From Flavobacterium profundi (GTDB taxonomy: Bacteria; Bacteroidota; Bacteroidia; Flavobacteriales; Flavobacteriaceae): DNA of 64,000 nt. The notes below the pieces were generated by a model. The model did not search any database and had not been told where the DNA came from. It was given only the letters and a program-made list of their open reading frames with translations. Within the stretch, counting starts at the first letter, position 1, and each line of letters opens with the position of its first letter. The stretch covers positions 1 to 64,000 of the forward strand of contig NZ_VDCZ01000009.1 of the NCBI RefSeq assembly GCF_006491645.1, written 5' to 3'. The translations under genes were made by a program, and so were the position numbers. Shown here piece after piece: positions 18,671 to 27,345 of the stretch.

Positions 18671-20632
18671 ATGATGCTCCGAAAATTACATCTATTATTA
18701 GCTCTTTTTTGTATTTCATTGTGTTCTTCACAAATTGTTATCAATGAAATTGATGCTGATAACCCTGGTTCTGATCAATTAGAATTTGTTGAACTAAAAT
18801 CAAGTTCACCAAACTTTTCTTTAGACGGTTATGTTATAGTTTTTTTTAATGAAACCAATTCTTCCAGTTATTTTACTATTGATTTAGATGGTTATACTAC
18901 CGATATTAATGGAATAGCTCATTTTGGAAATAGTGCTGTCAATCCTGCTCCAATGGGTATTTTTTATAATGGAGCGATTCAAAATGGTCCAGATGTGGTA
19001 GCACTTTATCAAGGTGATGCAACCGATTTTCCTTTTGATGCTGCTACTTCAACAGGAACTTTAGCAACAACAACAAATCTAATAGATGCGTTAGCTTACA
19101 CCAATTCAACGAGTCAACCCGTTAACTTGATGTCTATTCTAGGAATCACATTATGCACAAGAGAATCTACATCTACTTCTGTACAACGAAAAAACGATGG
19201 TACTTATGAGGCAAAACCTCCTACACCAGGTGTGAATAATGATGGTTCTGGTGTTGTAATAAATTATGTTACGATTTCAACTCCAGCTACGTCTTATAAT
19301 GAAGGGGAAAGTTTTGTGATTACTTTCTCAACAGATACGCCTGTTCAGGACCAACAATTAGTATTTAATTACACATTAGTGAATGGAAACTTTATGGTGA
19401 ACGATTATGGTTCGGTTAATTTAACAGTTTCCATCCCAATTGGTGAAACTACAGCACAACGTACCGTTCCCATTTTTGATGACACAACTGATGAAGGAGA
19501 TGAAGAAATGTTAATTAAAGTGCAATCACTACCTTTTGGGTATGCTTCTGCAAATAATAACGTTATTGTAAGGGTTTATGATAATGATTATGTAGTTCAA
19601 ACTTATGGAACACCATTAAATCCAACTTTTGGATTAGTTTCTCCTACAACTCCTGCAGGTTACTATGATAGTTTAGAGGGACTTTCGGGAAATACTTTAA
19701 AACAAGCACTTCAAGACATTATTGCAGATCCTAATGTGGTACATGCTCATAATTATGGCGATATCGAATTTATATTAAAAGAATCGGATAAAAATCCTTT
19801 GAATTCGAATCAGGTTTGGCAAATGTATGTGGAAACTCCTAAAGCAATTATAGACTATCAAACTGGATCTAGTAATATTGGAGTTTGGAATAGAGAACAT
19901 ATTTTTCCGCAATCTCGAGGTGGTTTTTCAAACGGAACGTCTTCTACTGCAGATGGAATTAATGTTTGGTTGCCAACGAATGCAGATGATATTGTAGCTG
20001 GTCACGGAGACGCACATCATATAAGAGCAGAAGACGGTGCGGAAAATTCAACCAGAAGTAATCGAGATTATGGAGTAGATTATAACGGACCTTCAGGAAG
20101 TCAAGGAAGTTGGCATGGAGATGTGGCTAGAGCTTTATTTTATATGGCAGTTCGTTATAACGGATTAAATTTAGTGAATGGGAATCCAGCAGATAATATC
20201 GTTGGACAAATGGGAGATTTAGCTACTTTATTAACTTGGAATACACAAGATCCGGCTGATGATTTTGAAATGAACCGAAATAATTACATCTACACTTGGC
20301 AATTGAATAGAAATCCGTTTATCGATTATCCTCAGTTAGCTGATTATATATTTGGTTCTAATTTTGGGCAACCATGGTCATTTGCTTTATCCAATGAAAA
20401 TTTTCAAAATAATCAGGTTAAAGTGTACCCTAATCCTACAACTGATTATTTGATTTTTTCTGGTGTAAAAGGTCAAGCAAGAGTAGAAATAGCCAATTTA
20501 TCGGGTCAAGTTGTTGTTAAACATCAATTTTACAAAGAATCGCGTTTGGAAATTGATTTACCATCAGGGATATACTTGGTTACAGTTTCGGATCAAGATT
20601 CTCAAATACATAAGAAAATTGTAGTACAATAA
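18671..20632 (+). CDS. Secreted endonuclease I with T9SS sorting domain
   Basis: A 653-aa extracellular nuclease. Order of parts: signal peptide (MMLRKLHLLLALFCISLCSSQ), lamin-tail-like domain (about 22-175, IVINEIDADNPGSDQLEFVEL), Calx-beta-like domain (about 190-290, NEGESFVITFSTD), then the endonuclease I catalytic domain (about 300-575). The active-site stretch is GVWNREHIFPQSRGG, with DGINVWLPTNADD, GHGDAHHIRAED and GDVARALFYMAVRYN also characteristic. The last ~75 residues (VKVYPNPTTDYLIF ... KKIVVQ) are a type A T9SS signal. The enzyme probably degrades environmental DNA for nutrients. A terminator follows at 20,658-20,683. Confidence 0.92.
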   Translation: MMLRKLHLLLALFCISLCSSQIVINEIDADNPGSDQLEFVELKSSSPNFSLDGYVIVFFNETNSSSYFTIDLDGYTTDINGIAHFGNSAVNPAPMGIFYNGAIQNGPDVVALYQGDATDFPFDAATSTGTLATTTNLIDALAYTNSTSQPVNLMSILGITLCTRESTSTSVQRKNDGTYEAKPPTPGVNNDGSGVVINYVTISTPATSYNEGESFVITFSTDTPVQDQQLVFNYTLVNGNFMVNDYGSVNLTVSIPIGETTAQRTVPIFDDTTDEGDEEMLIKVQSLPFGYASANNNVIVRVYDNDYVVQTYGTPLNPTFGLVSPTTPAGYYDSLEGLSGNTLKQALQDIIADPNVVHAHNYGDIEFILKESDKNPLNSNQVWQMYVETPKAIIDYQTGSSNIGVWNREHIFPQSRGGFSNGTSSTADGINVWLPTNADDIVAGHGDAHHIRAEDGAENSTRSNRDYGVDYNGPSGSQGSWHGDVARALFYMAVRYNGLNLVNGNPADNIVGQMGDLATLLTWNTQDPADDFEMNRNNYIYTWQLNRNPFIDYPQLADYIFGSNFGQPWSFALSNENFQNNQVKVYPNPTTDYLIFSGVKGQARVEIANLSGQVVVKHQFYKESRLEIDLPSGIYLVTVSDQDSQIHKKIVVQ

Positions 20633-20657
20633 CACTACTGTTATTTTAAATATAATG

Positions 20658-20683
20658 AAAAGCGGCTTTTTGTCGCTTTTTTT
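20658..20683 (+). terminator. Intrinsic terminator
   Basis: AAAAGCG/CGCTTTT stem followed by T-run, 25 bp past the nuclease stop codon. Confidence 0.75.
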
Positions 20684-20741
20684 GTTACAAAACTTTTGCT
20701 GTGTCGTCTAGCTTTTATAATAACAATAAAACCAGATAATT

Positions 20742-21173
20742 ATGAAAAATTTGTTTTGTACGTTAGTCTTCTTGTGTAGCTTTAATTTATTTTTTGGTCA
20801 ATCCTTTAAAAAATTTGAAAACAATAAAGAGGTATCTTCTTTTGTAATCAATAAGGATTTATTTTCGGACATAGAAATAAACACTAGTGGAAAGGATCAA
20901 CAAGAAAAGAAAATTATCGATTTTTTAAAGAAAATTGAATTTGTAAAAGTTTTTTCCACTTCCAATAATGCACTTAGAAGTGATATGAAGGCAGTTGCTA
21001 AAAAATATAAGAAGAATAAGAGTTTGGAACAATTAATGAAATACTCAGCTAATGGTAAAGAAGCTAGTTTTTTAATGAAAACCAACAAAAGAGACGAATT
21101 AGAAGAATTAATGATTTTTGTGGAAGGATCTGGTAAAAATGATAGTGTTCTAATTCTCTTTTCATTAAGTTAA
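20742..21173 (+). CDS. DUF4252 family secreted protein
   Basis: A 143-aa protein with signal peptide (MKNLFCTLVFLCSFNLFFGQ). The mature part has the pattern of the Bacteroidota DUF4252 family: FVINKDLFSDI near the N-terminus, then IDFLKKIEFVKVFSTSN, and a C-terminal LEELMIFVEGSGKNDSVLILFSLS strand pair. Members are small exported proteins or lipoproteins of unknown function, often next to ECF sigma factors, none of which is present here. The gene is flanked by its own terminator (21,200-21,233). Confidence 0.75.
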   Translation: MKNLFCTLVFLCSFNLFFGQSFKKFENNKEVSSFVINKDLFSDIEINTSGKDQQEKKIIDFLKKIEFVKVFSTSNNALRSDMKAVAKKYKKNKSLEQLMKYSANGKEASFLMKTNKRDELEELMIFVEGSGKNDSVLILFSLS

Positions 21174-21199
21174 ATAGCGTAGTAAAGAGTTAGTTTTAA

Positions 21200-21233
21200 G
21201 AACCTGTTTCAAAAATAGAAACAGGTTTTTTCT
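21200..21233 (+). terminator. Intrinsic terminator
   Basis: AACCTGTTTC/GAAACAGGTT hairpin followed by T-run, downstream of the DUF4252 gene. Confidence 0.85.
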
Positions 21234-21338
21234 TTAAATAGGAAATCTTACTTTTTAAATTTAGTAATCCTTTATGTAATGCAAATGCCGTTTTGTTCTT
21301 AAAAAATGTGTAATTTAGTGTGCTTATAAACAATAAGC

Positions 21339-22901
21339 ATGATACGCATAAAAAAAATAGCTATTTTTTTAATTGGTGGTATTCTGTTCTTAGGAATACT
21401 CAATTTCGGTCTTAATTTGTGGATTGAATTTAAATTACCTCAACTACTCGCAGATAAAAATAAATCCGATTACAATATTGCGTATAAAGATATTGATATT
21501 TCACTTTGGAATACAACAATAAGAGTAGTTGATGTTTCAATTGCTCCTAAAACGGAAATTGAAAATACGAATAAAAAAATTGGAATATATGCCAAAGTAC
21601 CTCAAATAAAAGTAGCTCATTTTAGTATCTTGAGTATTTTGTTTGGAGATAAAATTAAAGCAAATCAACTCGTTATTGTTGCACCAGAAATTACACTGCA
21701 TAAAAACAACGATGAAGTACTTTCTCATTCTAAAAGCATTCAGTCTAAAATAATCGAACCTTTTGAAAAAATTATTGTGGTGAATGCCATTTATTTAAGC
21801 GAAGGGAACGTACAAATTGTAAAAGCTGAAAACGACAAACTTTTAGCTTCACTAAAGCAACTTAATTTAAAAATCGAAGGATTACTATTAAATGAAAAGA
21901 CTTTACAAAAAGAAATTCCTTTCACTTACGAAAATTATAGTATCAATTGTACCCATCTTTTGTATCAGGTTAACGAATTTTACACCTTGAAAGCTTCAAA
22001 ATTTAATACTACGAATACCAGTTTACAAATTGATGATCTTCAGTTAAAACCAACCTATTCTAGAAAAGTTTTTGTTCAAAAAATACCTAAAGAACGAGAT
22101 TTGTATACTATAAATACAAAGCAAATTTCCTTGAAAGAAATGCATTGGGGTTTCCAAGAGGATGTTTTCTTTTGTAAAATTCCAGAATTGGTTTTAAATC
22201 AACTAGACGCTACTATTTACCGAGGCAAAATGCCAGAAGACGATTTAAGTAAGAAGAAATTATATAACAACTTATTGCGTAATCTTCCTTTTGATTTACA
22301 GGTTGATACTATAAAAATGGTACAATCCAAAATTGTTTATGAAGAAGAAAAAACCTTTGAAGAAGGTCCAGGAAAATTAATTTTTGATGCTTTTAACCTA
22401 AAAGCAACTTCTATTCAAAGTGGTTTTCATAAAAAGAAAGTACCCGATACAGAAATAAGCATTCAATCTCGATTTATGGAAGAATCTATGTTAGACGTAG
22501 ATTGGTCTTTTAATGTGTTGGATAGTACAGATGGTTTTAAGATTAAAGGAAAATTAAATCATTTTAATGCTGAAAAATTAATCTATTTTACAAAGCCTTA
22601 TCTCAATGTTGTAGTGAAAGGTGATTTAGAGAAAGTGTATTTTAATTTCAAAGGAAATGATGTAATGAACCAAGGAGGTTTTGCCTTAAAATACGATGAC
22701 TTAAAAGTTGAAATCTATCAAAATAATAAACGCTACAAAAAGAATGGACTTTTAACTGCAATAGGAAATTTATTTGTAAAAGATGATTCTGGCGAAGAGT
22801 TAAAAGCCGTTTCTGTTAAAGTAGAACGAGTTCCTGAAAAATCCTTCTACAATTTGTTATGGATTAGTGTGGCCGATGGTTTGAAGCAAGTTTTGTTATA
22901 A
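21339..22901 (+). CDS. AsmA/DUF748-like membrane-anchored protein
   Basis: A 520-aa protein with one N-terminal membrane anchor (residues about 5-28, IAIFLIGGILFLGILNFGLNLW), followed by a long periplasmic region built of repeated beta strands. The IAYKDIDISLWNTTIRVVDVSI stretch, the KVPQIKVAHFSILSILFGDKIKANQLVIVAPEITLH pattern and the late LNHFNAEKLIYF ... GDLEKVYFNFKG segment are typical of AsmA-like/DUF748 proteins, which resemble lipid-transfer bridges of the cell envelope. Assignment to that superfamily is by overall pattern, not by a diagnostic motif. No operon partner is present. It ends at a convergent terminator. Confidence 0.6.
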   Translation: MIRIKKIAIFLIGGILFLGILNFGLNLWIEFKLPQLLADKNKSDYNIAYKDIDISLWNTTIRVVDVSIAPKTEIENTNKKIGIYAKVPQIKVAHFSILSILFGDKIKANQLVIVAPEITLHKNNDEVLSHSKSIQSKIIEPFEKIIVVNAIYLSEGNVQIVKAENDKLLASLKQLNLKIEGLLLNEKTLQKEIPFTYENYSINCTHLLYQVNEFYTLKASKFNTTNTSLQIDDLQLKPTYSRKVFVQKIPKERDLYTINTKQISLKEMHWGFQEDVFFCKIPELVLNQLDATIYRGKMPEDDLSKKKLYNNLLRNLPFDLQVDTIKMVQSKIVYEEEKTFEEGPGKLIFDAFNLKATSIQSGFHKKKVPDTEISIQSRFMEESMLDVDWSFNVLDSTDGFKIKGKLNHFNAEKLIYFTKPYLNVVVKGDLEKVYFNFKGNDVMNQGGFALKYDDLKVEIYQNNKRYKKNGLLTAIGNLFVKDDSGEELKAVSVKVERVPEKSFYNLLWISVADGLKQVLL

Positions 22902-22920
22902 TACAACTGAGTGAGAATAA

Positions 22921-22954
22921 GAAAGCCTGCTTTAATTAATTAAAGCAGGCTTTC
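22921..22954. terminator. Bidirectional palindromic terminator
   Basis: GAAAGCCTGCTTTAATTAAT and its complement form a perfect 34-bp palindrome between the convergent AsmA-like gene and the 64-aa gene. Confidence 0.85.
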
Positions 22955-22972
22955 TCAATTTAGAATGAAGTA

Positions 22973-23167
22973 TTAATTTTTTTCTTCATTGTTTAATTTA
23001 TCATCCCAATCGGGTTGTTCACCAATAAATTTTTGAGTATCCACATCATAGTTTTCGTCATTCGTTAAAATATCATCATGATTTCTATATTGATGTTTTC
23101 TAGTATCACTACGATGATCGGTTCCCTTTTTGTTTACGCTTTGCGAATTTTGATTTTGTGCTTTCAT
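22973..23167 (-). CDS. Small hydrophilic protein, 64 aa
   Basis: A 64-aa, highly polar protein rich in Asn, Asp, Gln and Lys (MKAQNQNSQSVNKKGTDHRS ... PDWDDKLNNEEKN), without signal peptide or membrane segment; it is probably disordered. The reading frame is flanked by a palindromic terminator on its 3' side, which supports it being a real gene. I do not recognise a family. Confidence 0.55.
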   Translation of the reverse strand: MKAQNQNSQSVNKKGTDHRSDTRKHQYRNHDDILTNDENYDVDTQKFIGEQPDWDDKLNNEEKN

Positions 23168-23399
23168 GTTCTATGTTTTTTAGTTTACTCAAAATTAATT
23201 TTTCTAAAGAGAAAAGGAGTTATAAAATTTGCGTCAATAGTTATAAAATTAGAAGTAAAAGAGCATAACAATTAAAAATAAATTCGACAGAAAGTTGTGT
23301 TTGTCTTAAAATTTAATTAAGACTTTTAATGTAGTATCAAAATACTTGAATTAGGTCGCTATTTTTTTTAAATTTAAACTACAGTTTAAATCTTTACAA

Positions 23400-23933
23400 A
23401 TGAGAAAAATTCTATTGATAGTGGTATTTTTATGCTCACAATGGGGAAATACACAAGTACAAAGTACTTTTGCAGAGTCTACGGGTGATGCTTTATTATA
23501 TGCACTTCCAATTTCTACTATAGCAACCACTATATTTATAAAAGATTACAAAGGATTGAAACAATTTTCAAAAGGGTTTCTAGTAAATGCGGTCACTACG
23601 GAAGCTTTAAAATTAATCATTAAAAAAGAACGTCCCAATCATGCGAATTTTAAATCTTTTCCTTCCGGACATACTTCGATAACTTTTCAAAGTGCCGCTT
23701 TTATTCAAAAAAGATACGGTTGGGAATACGGTATTCCAGTCTATGCCTTAGCCGCTTTTACAGGCTATTCGAGAATAGAATCTAAAAATCATTATTTTAT
23801 TGATGTATTAGCAGGAGCTGCTATTGGTATTTCGAGTTCGTATTTATTTACTACTAAATATGAAAGAAATATAGATGTAAGTTTAGCAATTGACAGTTAT
23901 GGATCTTCAATTATCTTTGTCTATCAGTTTTAA
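23400..23933 (+). CDS. PAP2 superfamily phosphatase
   Basis: A 177-aa exported or membrane-associated phosphatase with a signal peptide (MRKILLIVVFLCSQWGNTQ). All three PAP2 motifs are present: KLIIKKERPN (motif 1), FPSGHTS (motif 2) and SRIESKNHYFIDVLAGAA (motif 3, with the catalytic His and Asp). Such enzymes dephosphorylate lipid phosphates such as undecaprenyl-PP, phosphatidate or lipid A phosphates; the substrate cannot be read from the sequence. It is the last complete host gene before the integrated element. Confidence 0.9.
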   Translation: MRKILLIVVFLCSQWGNTQVQSTFAESTGDALLYALPISTIATTIFIKDYKGLKQFSKGFLVNAVTTEALKLIIKKERPNHANFKSFPSGHTSITFQSAAFIQKRYGWEYGIPVYALAAFTGYSRIESKNHYFIDVLAGAAIGISSSYLFTTKYERNIDVSLAIDSYGSSIIFVYQF

Positions 23934-23952
23934 GGAATAAAAGCTATACAAT

Positions 23953-23990
23953 AAAAAACCCTGTAAAATCAATTGTTTACAGGGTTTTTT
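23953..23990. terminator. Terminator at host/element boundary (original tmRNA terminator)
   Basis: AAAAAACCCTGTAAA and TTTACAGGGTTTTTT form a long hairpin with A and T runs on both sides. It ends the PAP2 gene and directly abuts the 23-bp tmRNA 3'-end copy at 23,991. In the uninterrupted chromosome it would lie exactly downstream of the minus-strand tmRNA and serve as its terminator. Confidence 0.85.
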
Positions 23991-24013
23991 GTGGAGTCGG
24001 AGAGAATCGAACT
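23991..24013. repeat. Left attachment site (copy of tmRNA 3' end)
   Basis: Twenty-three bases starting GTGGAGTCGGAGAGAATCGA are identical to 62,233-62,255, the 3' end of the tmRNA gene (complement of the acceptor stem and T arm). The match stops abruptly at both ends. As a direct repeat flanking a tyrosine integrase, it is read as the attachment site created by integration. Confidence 0.93.
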
Positions 24014-24180
24014 ATGTTTAAAAATCCTTATATTTACAAGGGGTTTATAAGTTAGTTTATAAATGGTCACCGAATTAGTCCCTTTACGTTTGACGTAAAA
24101 TGTATCGAAATCGTATAGTCAAATTTACTAAAATTCTTGCTATTAAACAACAAAAAGAGGTTCAAAAAATAAACTAGTAA

Positions 24181-24381
24181 TCAGACTATATGCGGTTCGA
24201 CATGTTCTACTTTTAAACCGGTATACTCACAGAATTCTATAATGCTAATAAGGCTGTTTTTAGGCTTATTAAAGTCTTTTCTCAGATTGCATAACAATCT
24301 AATGCTTTGTCGGTAACTCTTTCCTGTAATGCGCTGTATATCTTTTGGATATATGCATATTCTTTTTACTTCCATTTTCAT
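24181..24381 (-). CDS. Small HTH-like protein, 66 aa
   Basis: A 66-aa basic protein with the pattern CIYPKDIQRITGKSYRQSIR ... ISIIEFCEYTGL, which looks like a short helix-turn-helix module and is familiar as a very common small Bacteroidota protein of unknown role. It is transcribed away from the 252-aa gene cassette and sits next to the left attachment site, positions consistent with a DNA-binding regulator or directionality factor. That role is inferred. The 167 bp between it and the attachment site contain TTTACGT-TTG-ACGTAAA (inverted repeat, near 24,082-24,098) and two GTTTATAA repeats, which could be integrase arm sites. Confidence 0.6.
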   Translation of the reverse strand: MKMEVKRICIYPKDIQRITGKSYRQSIRLLCNLRKDFNKPKNSLISIIEFCEYTGLKVEHVEPHIV

Positions 24382-24659
24382 ACTCTATCTATACTTTTGA
24401 CTAGGCTTTGCCATACATCATTTATATAGCTAAAAATACTATTTTTTTTAATTGGTTTCTAGTGGTTATAGGTTTGTTTATTAATTATTTCTTAGGACTT
24501 CTAATGACATTTATTCCATTAGGTGACATCTAGTATAGGTGCTTAATTTTTGCTTCGAATTTTACCTCAATTTTGCTTTATAATCAATCGGGGGTGTTGC
24601 AACATGGATTATGATTGAGGGATTTATTCACGTATTTATTAATTAAAATTTTTGATGTT

Positions 24660-25418
24660 ATGGCTAGACAAAAGGGCATAATTAAATTAAAAGGTACTAT
24701 TGGGGATATTACTTTTTACAAAACTCAAGATGGGCACTTGGCTCGTGAGAAGGGAGGTATTGATGCTAGTAGAATTGCTAGTGATCCTGCGTTTCAAAGA
24801 ACGCGTGAGAATGGCTCGGAATTTGGTAGGGCAGGTAAGGCAGGTAAGCTTTTGAGAACTGCTTTTAGACCATTGTTATTGAATTCTGCTGATGGTAGAA
24901 TGGTTAGTCGATTGACGCAAGCAATGGTTAAAGTTATTCAAGCCGATATTACTAGTGACAGAGGATTGCGTAATGTTATTGATGGGGAAACAGAGTTACT
25001 ATTTGGATTTGAGTTCAATATTAGAGGGAAATTAGGAACTACTTTGTTTGCTCCTTTTGTTGCTTCTATTGACAGAGTTGCTGGTGAAATTAAGGTTGAC
25101 ATTCCTTCATTTATTCCTGCAAATATGATTGCTGGTCCAAGTGGTACCACACATTTTAAAATCATTTCTGGAGGTGCTGAGGTGGATTTTGAAGCTGAAA
25201 CTTATGTTGTGGCTACTTCTGAGACCGCAATTCTACCATGGGACGGCATTGCAACTGCCTTAATTACGCATACGAATGCAGTAACTGCTAATTCAACAAA
25301 GCCTTTGTTTTTAGCTCTTGGTGTTGAGTTTTATCAACAAATTAATGGTCAGATGTACCCGCTTAAAAATGGAGCTTATAATCCATTATCAGTTGCTAAA
25401 GTAGATAGTGGTGTATAA
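24660..25418 (+). CDS. Unknown conserved-looking protein, 252 aa, first gene of left-arm cassette
   Basis: A 252-aa protein beginning MARQKGIIKLKGTIGDITFY, followed by a basic segment (RTRENGSEFGRAGKAGKLLRTAFR), an alpha-helical stretch (about 80-115) and a beta-rich C-terminal half. It has no signal peptide, membrane segment or catalytic motif. The ATG at 24,660 is chosen over one at 24,615 because MARQKG is the natural start. The stop codon overlaps the next start (TAATG). Similar N-termini recur in Bacteroidota mobile elements, as I remember, but I cannot name a family. A structural or DNA-binding role is possible; I do not assign one. An upstream inverted repeat CCTCAAT/ATTGAGG (24,565-24,571 and 24,614-24,620) may be regulatory. 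Confidence 0.75.
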   Translation: MARQKGIIKLKGTIGDITFYKTQDGHLAREKGGIDASRIASDPAFQRTRENGSEFGRAGKAGKLLRTAFRPLLLNSADGRMVSRLTQAMVKVIQADITSDRGLRNVIDGETELLFGFEFNIRGKLGTTLFAPFVASIDRVAGEIKVDIPSFIPANMIAGPSGTTHFKIISGGAEVDFEAETYVVATSETAILPWDGIATALITHTNAVTANSTKPLFLALGVEFYQQINGQMYPLKNGAYNPLSVAKVDSGV

Positions 25419-25810
25419 TGGTTTTGTTTTTAACTAGAACTTATTTCCCTGAAGGAACAAACGGAAAAATTCAATGTGAGGGTAAAGTGATTTGTAATAC
25501 AATTGAGCTGCCTTGGAAGAAAAATGAAAAGCGAGTTTCTTGTATTCCGGAGGGGAAATATTTTATTAGAAAGCGATATAGTCAGAAATTTAAGTGGCAT
25601 TTAGAGGTTGTTGATGTAAAAAATAGAAGTTTTATATTGTTCCATCCTGCTAATAATGCTTTGAAAGAATTGAATGGTTGTATTGCTCCTGTGACGAAGC
25701 TTTCTGGTCCTGGATTAGGTCTTATGTCGAGAAAAGCATTTGAGAAACTTAAAACGTTTGTTTATGAAGCTTTAGATAGAAAAGAAAGTGTAGAATTGAT
25801 TGTTAAATAG
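25418..25810 (+). CDS. DUF5675-like protein
   Basis: A 130-aa soluble protein matching the phage- and island-borne DUF5675 family: TRTYFPEGTNGKIQCEGKVICNTIELPW at the N-terminus, CIPEGKYFIRKRYS, and FILFHPANNALKELNGCIAP. The last segment (His76, then Gly87-Cys88-Ile89) resembles the H ... GC arrangement of L,D-transpeptidase-like folds, so a peptidoglycan-acting role is plausible but unproven. The start overlaps the preceding stop by one base, so the two are translationally coupled. Next to two small membrane proteins, it could belong to a lysis module. Confidence 0.75.
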   Translation: MVLFLTRTYFPEGTNGKIQCEGKVICNTIELPWKKNEKRVSCIPEGKYFIRKRYSQKFKWHLEVVDVKNRSFILFHPANNALKELNGCIAPVTKLSGPGLGLMSRKAFEKLKTFVYEALDRKESVELIVK

Positions 25811-25845
25811 ATTCCCATTTTCATGGGAATGAAAAAATATAAATT

Positions 25846-26061
25846 ATGAAAAAAATATTGAATAGAGCTACAGCTCCTACTCCAAACTTTTTTAAAGTGC
25901 TTCGAAATGTTGGTTTAGCTTTGGCTGCTGTTGGTGGAACGATTTTGGCTGCTCCTGTGGCTTTGCCTGCTATTGTTGTAACCATAGGTGGTTATGTTGC
26001 TGTAGCTGGAGGAGTTTTGACAGCTGCAAGTCAGTTGACTACAACAAATGACAGCGAATAA
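25846..26061 (+). CDS. Small hydrophobic (holin-like) membrane protein, 71 aa
   Basis: A 71-aa protein with a basic N-terminus (MKKILNRATAPTPNFFKVLR) followed by about 45 hydrophobic residues rich in Gly, Ala and Val that can form two membrane helices, and a short polar end. It is 35 bp after the DUF5675 gene and overlaps the next gene by 14 bp. Topology and position suggest a holin-like protein, but there is no diagnostic motif. Confidence 0.7.
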   Translation: MKKILNRATAPTPNFFKVLRNVGLALAAVGGTILAAPVALPAIVVTIGGYVAVAGGVLTAASQLTTTNDSE

Positions 26062-26224
26062 CCATACTCTGATGGGCACTGCTGGAGGCACGTTTTTGAG
26101 TATAGTACCGAATATAAATTCTGAAGATCTAGTTAAAACAATTATTTTAGCTTCTGTTGGAGCGATTGTAAGTTTTATGATTTCGTTACTGCTTAAAAGT
26201 TTGCAAAAGAAGCACAAAAAATAA
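26048..26224 (+). CDS. Small membrane protein, 58 aa
   Basis: A 58-aa frame (MTANNHTLMGTAGGTFLSIV ... LQKKHKK) starting inside the end of the 71-aa gene in another frame. It has a single membrane helix at about residues 31-50 (LVKTIILASVGAIVSFMISL) and a strongly basic C-terminus. The overlap, the shared orientation and the terminator that follows support it as the fourth gene of the cassette. Function unknown; a holin partner is one possibility. Confidence 0.65.
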   Translation: MTANNHTLMGTAGGTFLSIVPNINSEDLVKTIILASVGAIVSFMISLLLKSLQKKHKK

Positions 26225-26265
26225 GTTTAACTCTAGTTGTGGTGACCGTTGAGTTAAACAAAATG

Positions 26266-26297
26266 AAAGCCAAGTCTCACTAGACATGGCTTTTTTT
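26266..26297. terminator. Intrinsic terminator of left-arm cassette
   Basis: AAAGCCA-A-GTCT and AGAC-A-TGGCTTT form a hairpin followed by T-run. An additional 9-bp inverted repeat, GTTTAACTC/GAGTTAAAC (26,225-26,233 and 26,251-26,259), lies just before it. Confidence 0.75.
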
Positions 26298-26303
26298 ATA
26301 TCT

Positions 26304-27287
26304 TTACATATGTAAAGTTTTACTAAATTCAATACATTTAGTACCATCGTTAGTGTTAGAAATTTCTTTGTCTAGTTTATTACAATAGAATGGAAAAATT
26401 TGATTGTAACGTAAATTTTTCTGGCTGTTTATACATGCATGACAATTTCTTATGTTAGTTCCTTTTCTTGAATATTTTTTAATTAGTTTTATGTAGCTAT
26501 CTGTCAACGAAAGAGTTTTAATAATGTCAACTTCATGGACTATGCTATTTTCATTTTCCATTTCTAAAGCAATTTCAGACATCTTTAATTTTCGAATAAG
26601 AGCCTCTCCATCTTTGTAAATAGAAAATATTTGAAATAGTTTATTACAATCAGATTTTTGTACATAATTATCTTCTTTATTTTGAAAAATAAAATTATGA
26701 AAATCAGCATTTGTTTGATCAAATTGAATCTCTTCTTGCAATAAAAAATTTAAATCACTTTCTGAATTTATATCAAATTCCATTATTCTAACACCACTTT
26801 TTAATTTATTAAGCTCGGATCTATGAGTAACGGCAAATTCAATAAAAATGACATCTCCAAATTTACTAGATGCGAGCTTAATATCAGGGATAAAATTTTC
26901 ATCATATTTTTCAATACTAATTATATCAAAACGTTTAGTTAAATCATAAAGATTTAATTCAGGTTTCAATTCGCACTCAATATTTATATCTCTGCATGAT
27001 ATACACATTCTTTTTGTAGGGTATTTTAAAAAAAAAGGTTTTTTTAATTGCAAACATTCATTATACTTATCAAAAAACATTTTTTTTGATAAAGCATGTA
27101 AATAAGTTTCAAAATTACAGTCTGTTTCATTTTTATGAGAAAAATGATGGGCTTTTTTCTCTCCCTTTTTGGGAACTAAATTTTCACTACAATTTATACA
27201 AAAATATTTTTCTGAACTTTTTTTGATTACATCCTTTATATCAATCAACTTTCCTTGTTCATTTATTCCATATATATTTTTCATCAT
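26304..27287 (-). CDS. CoiA-like PD-(D/E)xK nuclease family protein
   Basis: A 327-aa protein resembling the competence CoiA-like nuclease family. Near the N-terminus is a zinc-ribbon-like part, CINC (30-33), followed by LVPKKGEKKAHHFSH (His47, 48, 51), Cys57 and a YLHALSK helix. The probable nuclease core is PDIKL (Pro134-Asp135) then VIFIEFAVTHRSE (Glu150), a PD-(D/E)xK-type arrangement. The C-terminal half contains further cysteines (CHAC, YCNK). The start at 27,287 (MMKNIYGINE) is preferred over 27,305. Family members occur in competence regions and in defence or mobile islands. As a lone gene in an island without competence genes, a nuclease cargo or defence role is inferred. Confidence 0.65.
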   Translation of the reverse strand: MMKNIYGINEQGKLIDIKDVIKKSSEKYFCINCSENLVPKKGEKKAHHFSHKNETDCNFETYLHALSKKMFFDKYNECLQLKKPFFLKYPTKRMCISCRDINIECELKPELNLYDLTKRFDIISIEKYDENFIPDIKLASSKFGDVIFIEFAVTHRSELNKLKSGVRIMEFDINSESDLNFLLQEEIQFDQTNADFHNFIFQNKEDNYVQKSDCNKLFQIFSIYKDGEALIRKLKMSEIALEMENENSIVHEVDIIKTLSLTDSYIKLIKKYSRKGTNIRNCHACINSQKNLRYNQIFPFYCNKLDKEISNTNDGTKCIEFSKTLHM

Positions 27288-27345
27288 GTTTAAGAATAAC
27301 TCCAACTAAATTAAAAAATATCATGAAATTAATATGTTTTTCAAT

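Noticed and set aside
23991..24013. Possible tRNA fragment (looks like a T-arm and acceptor end)
   Set aside because: It matches the tmRNA 3' end over all 23 bp and stops there; no other tRNA arms are nearby.
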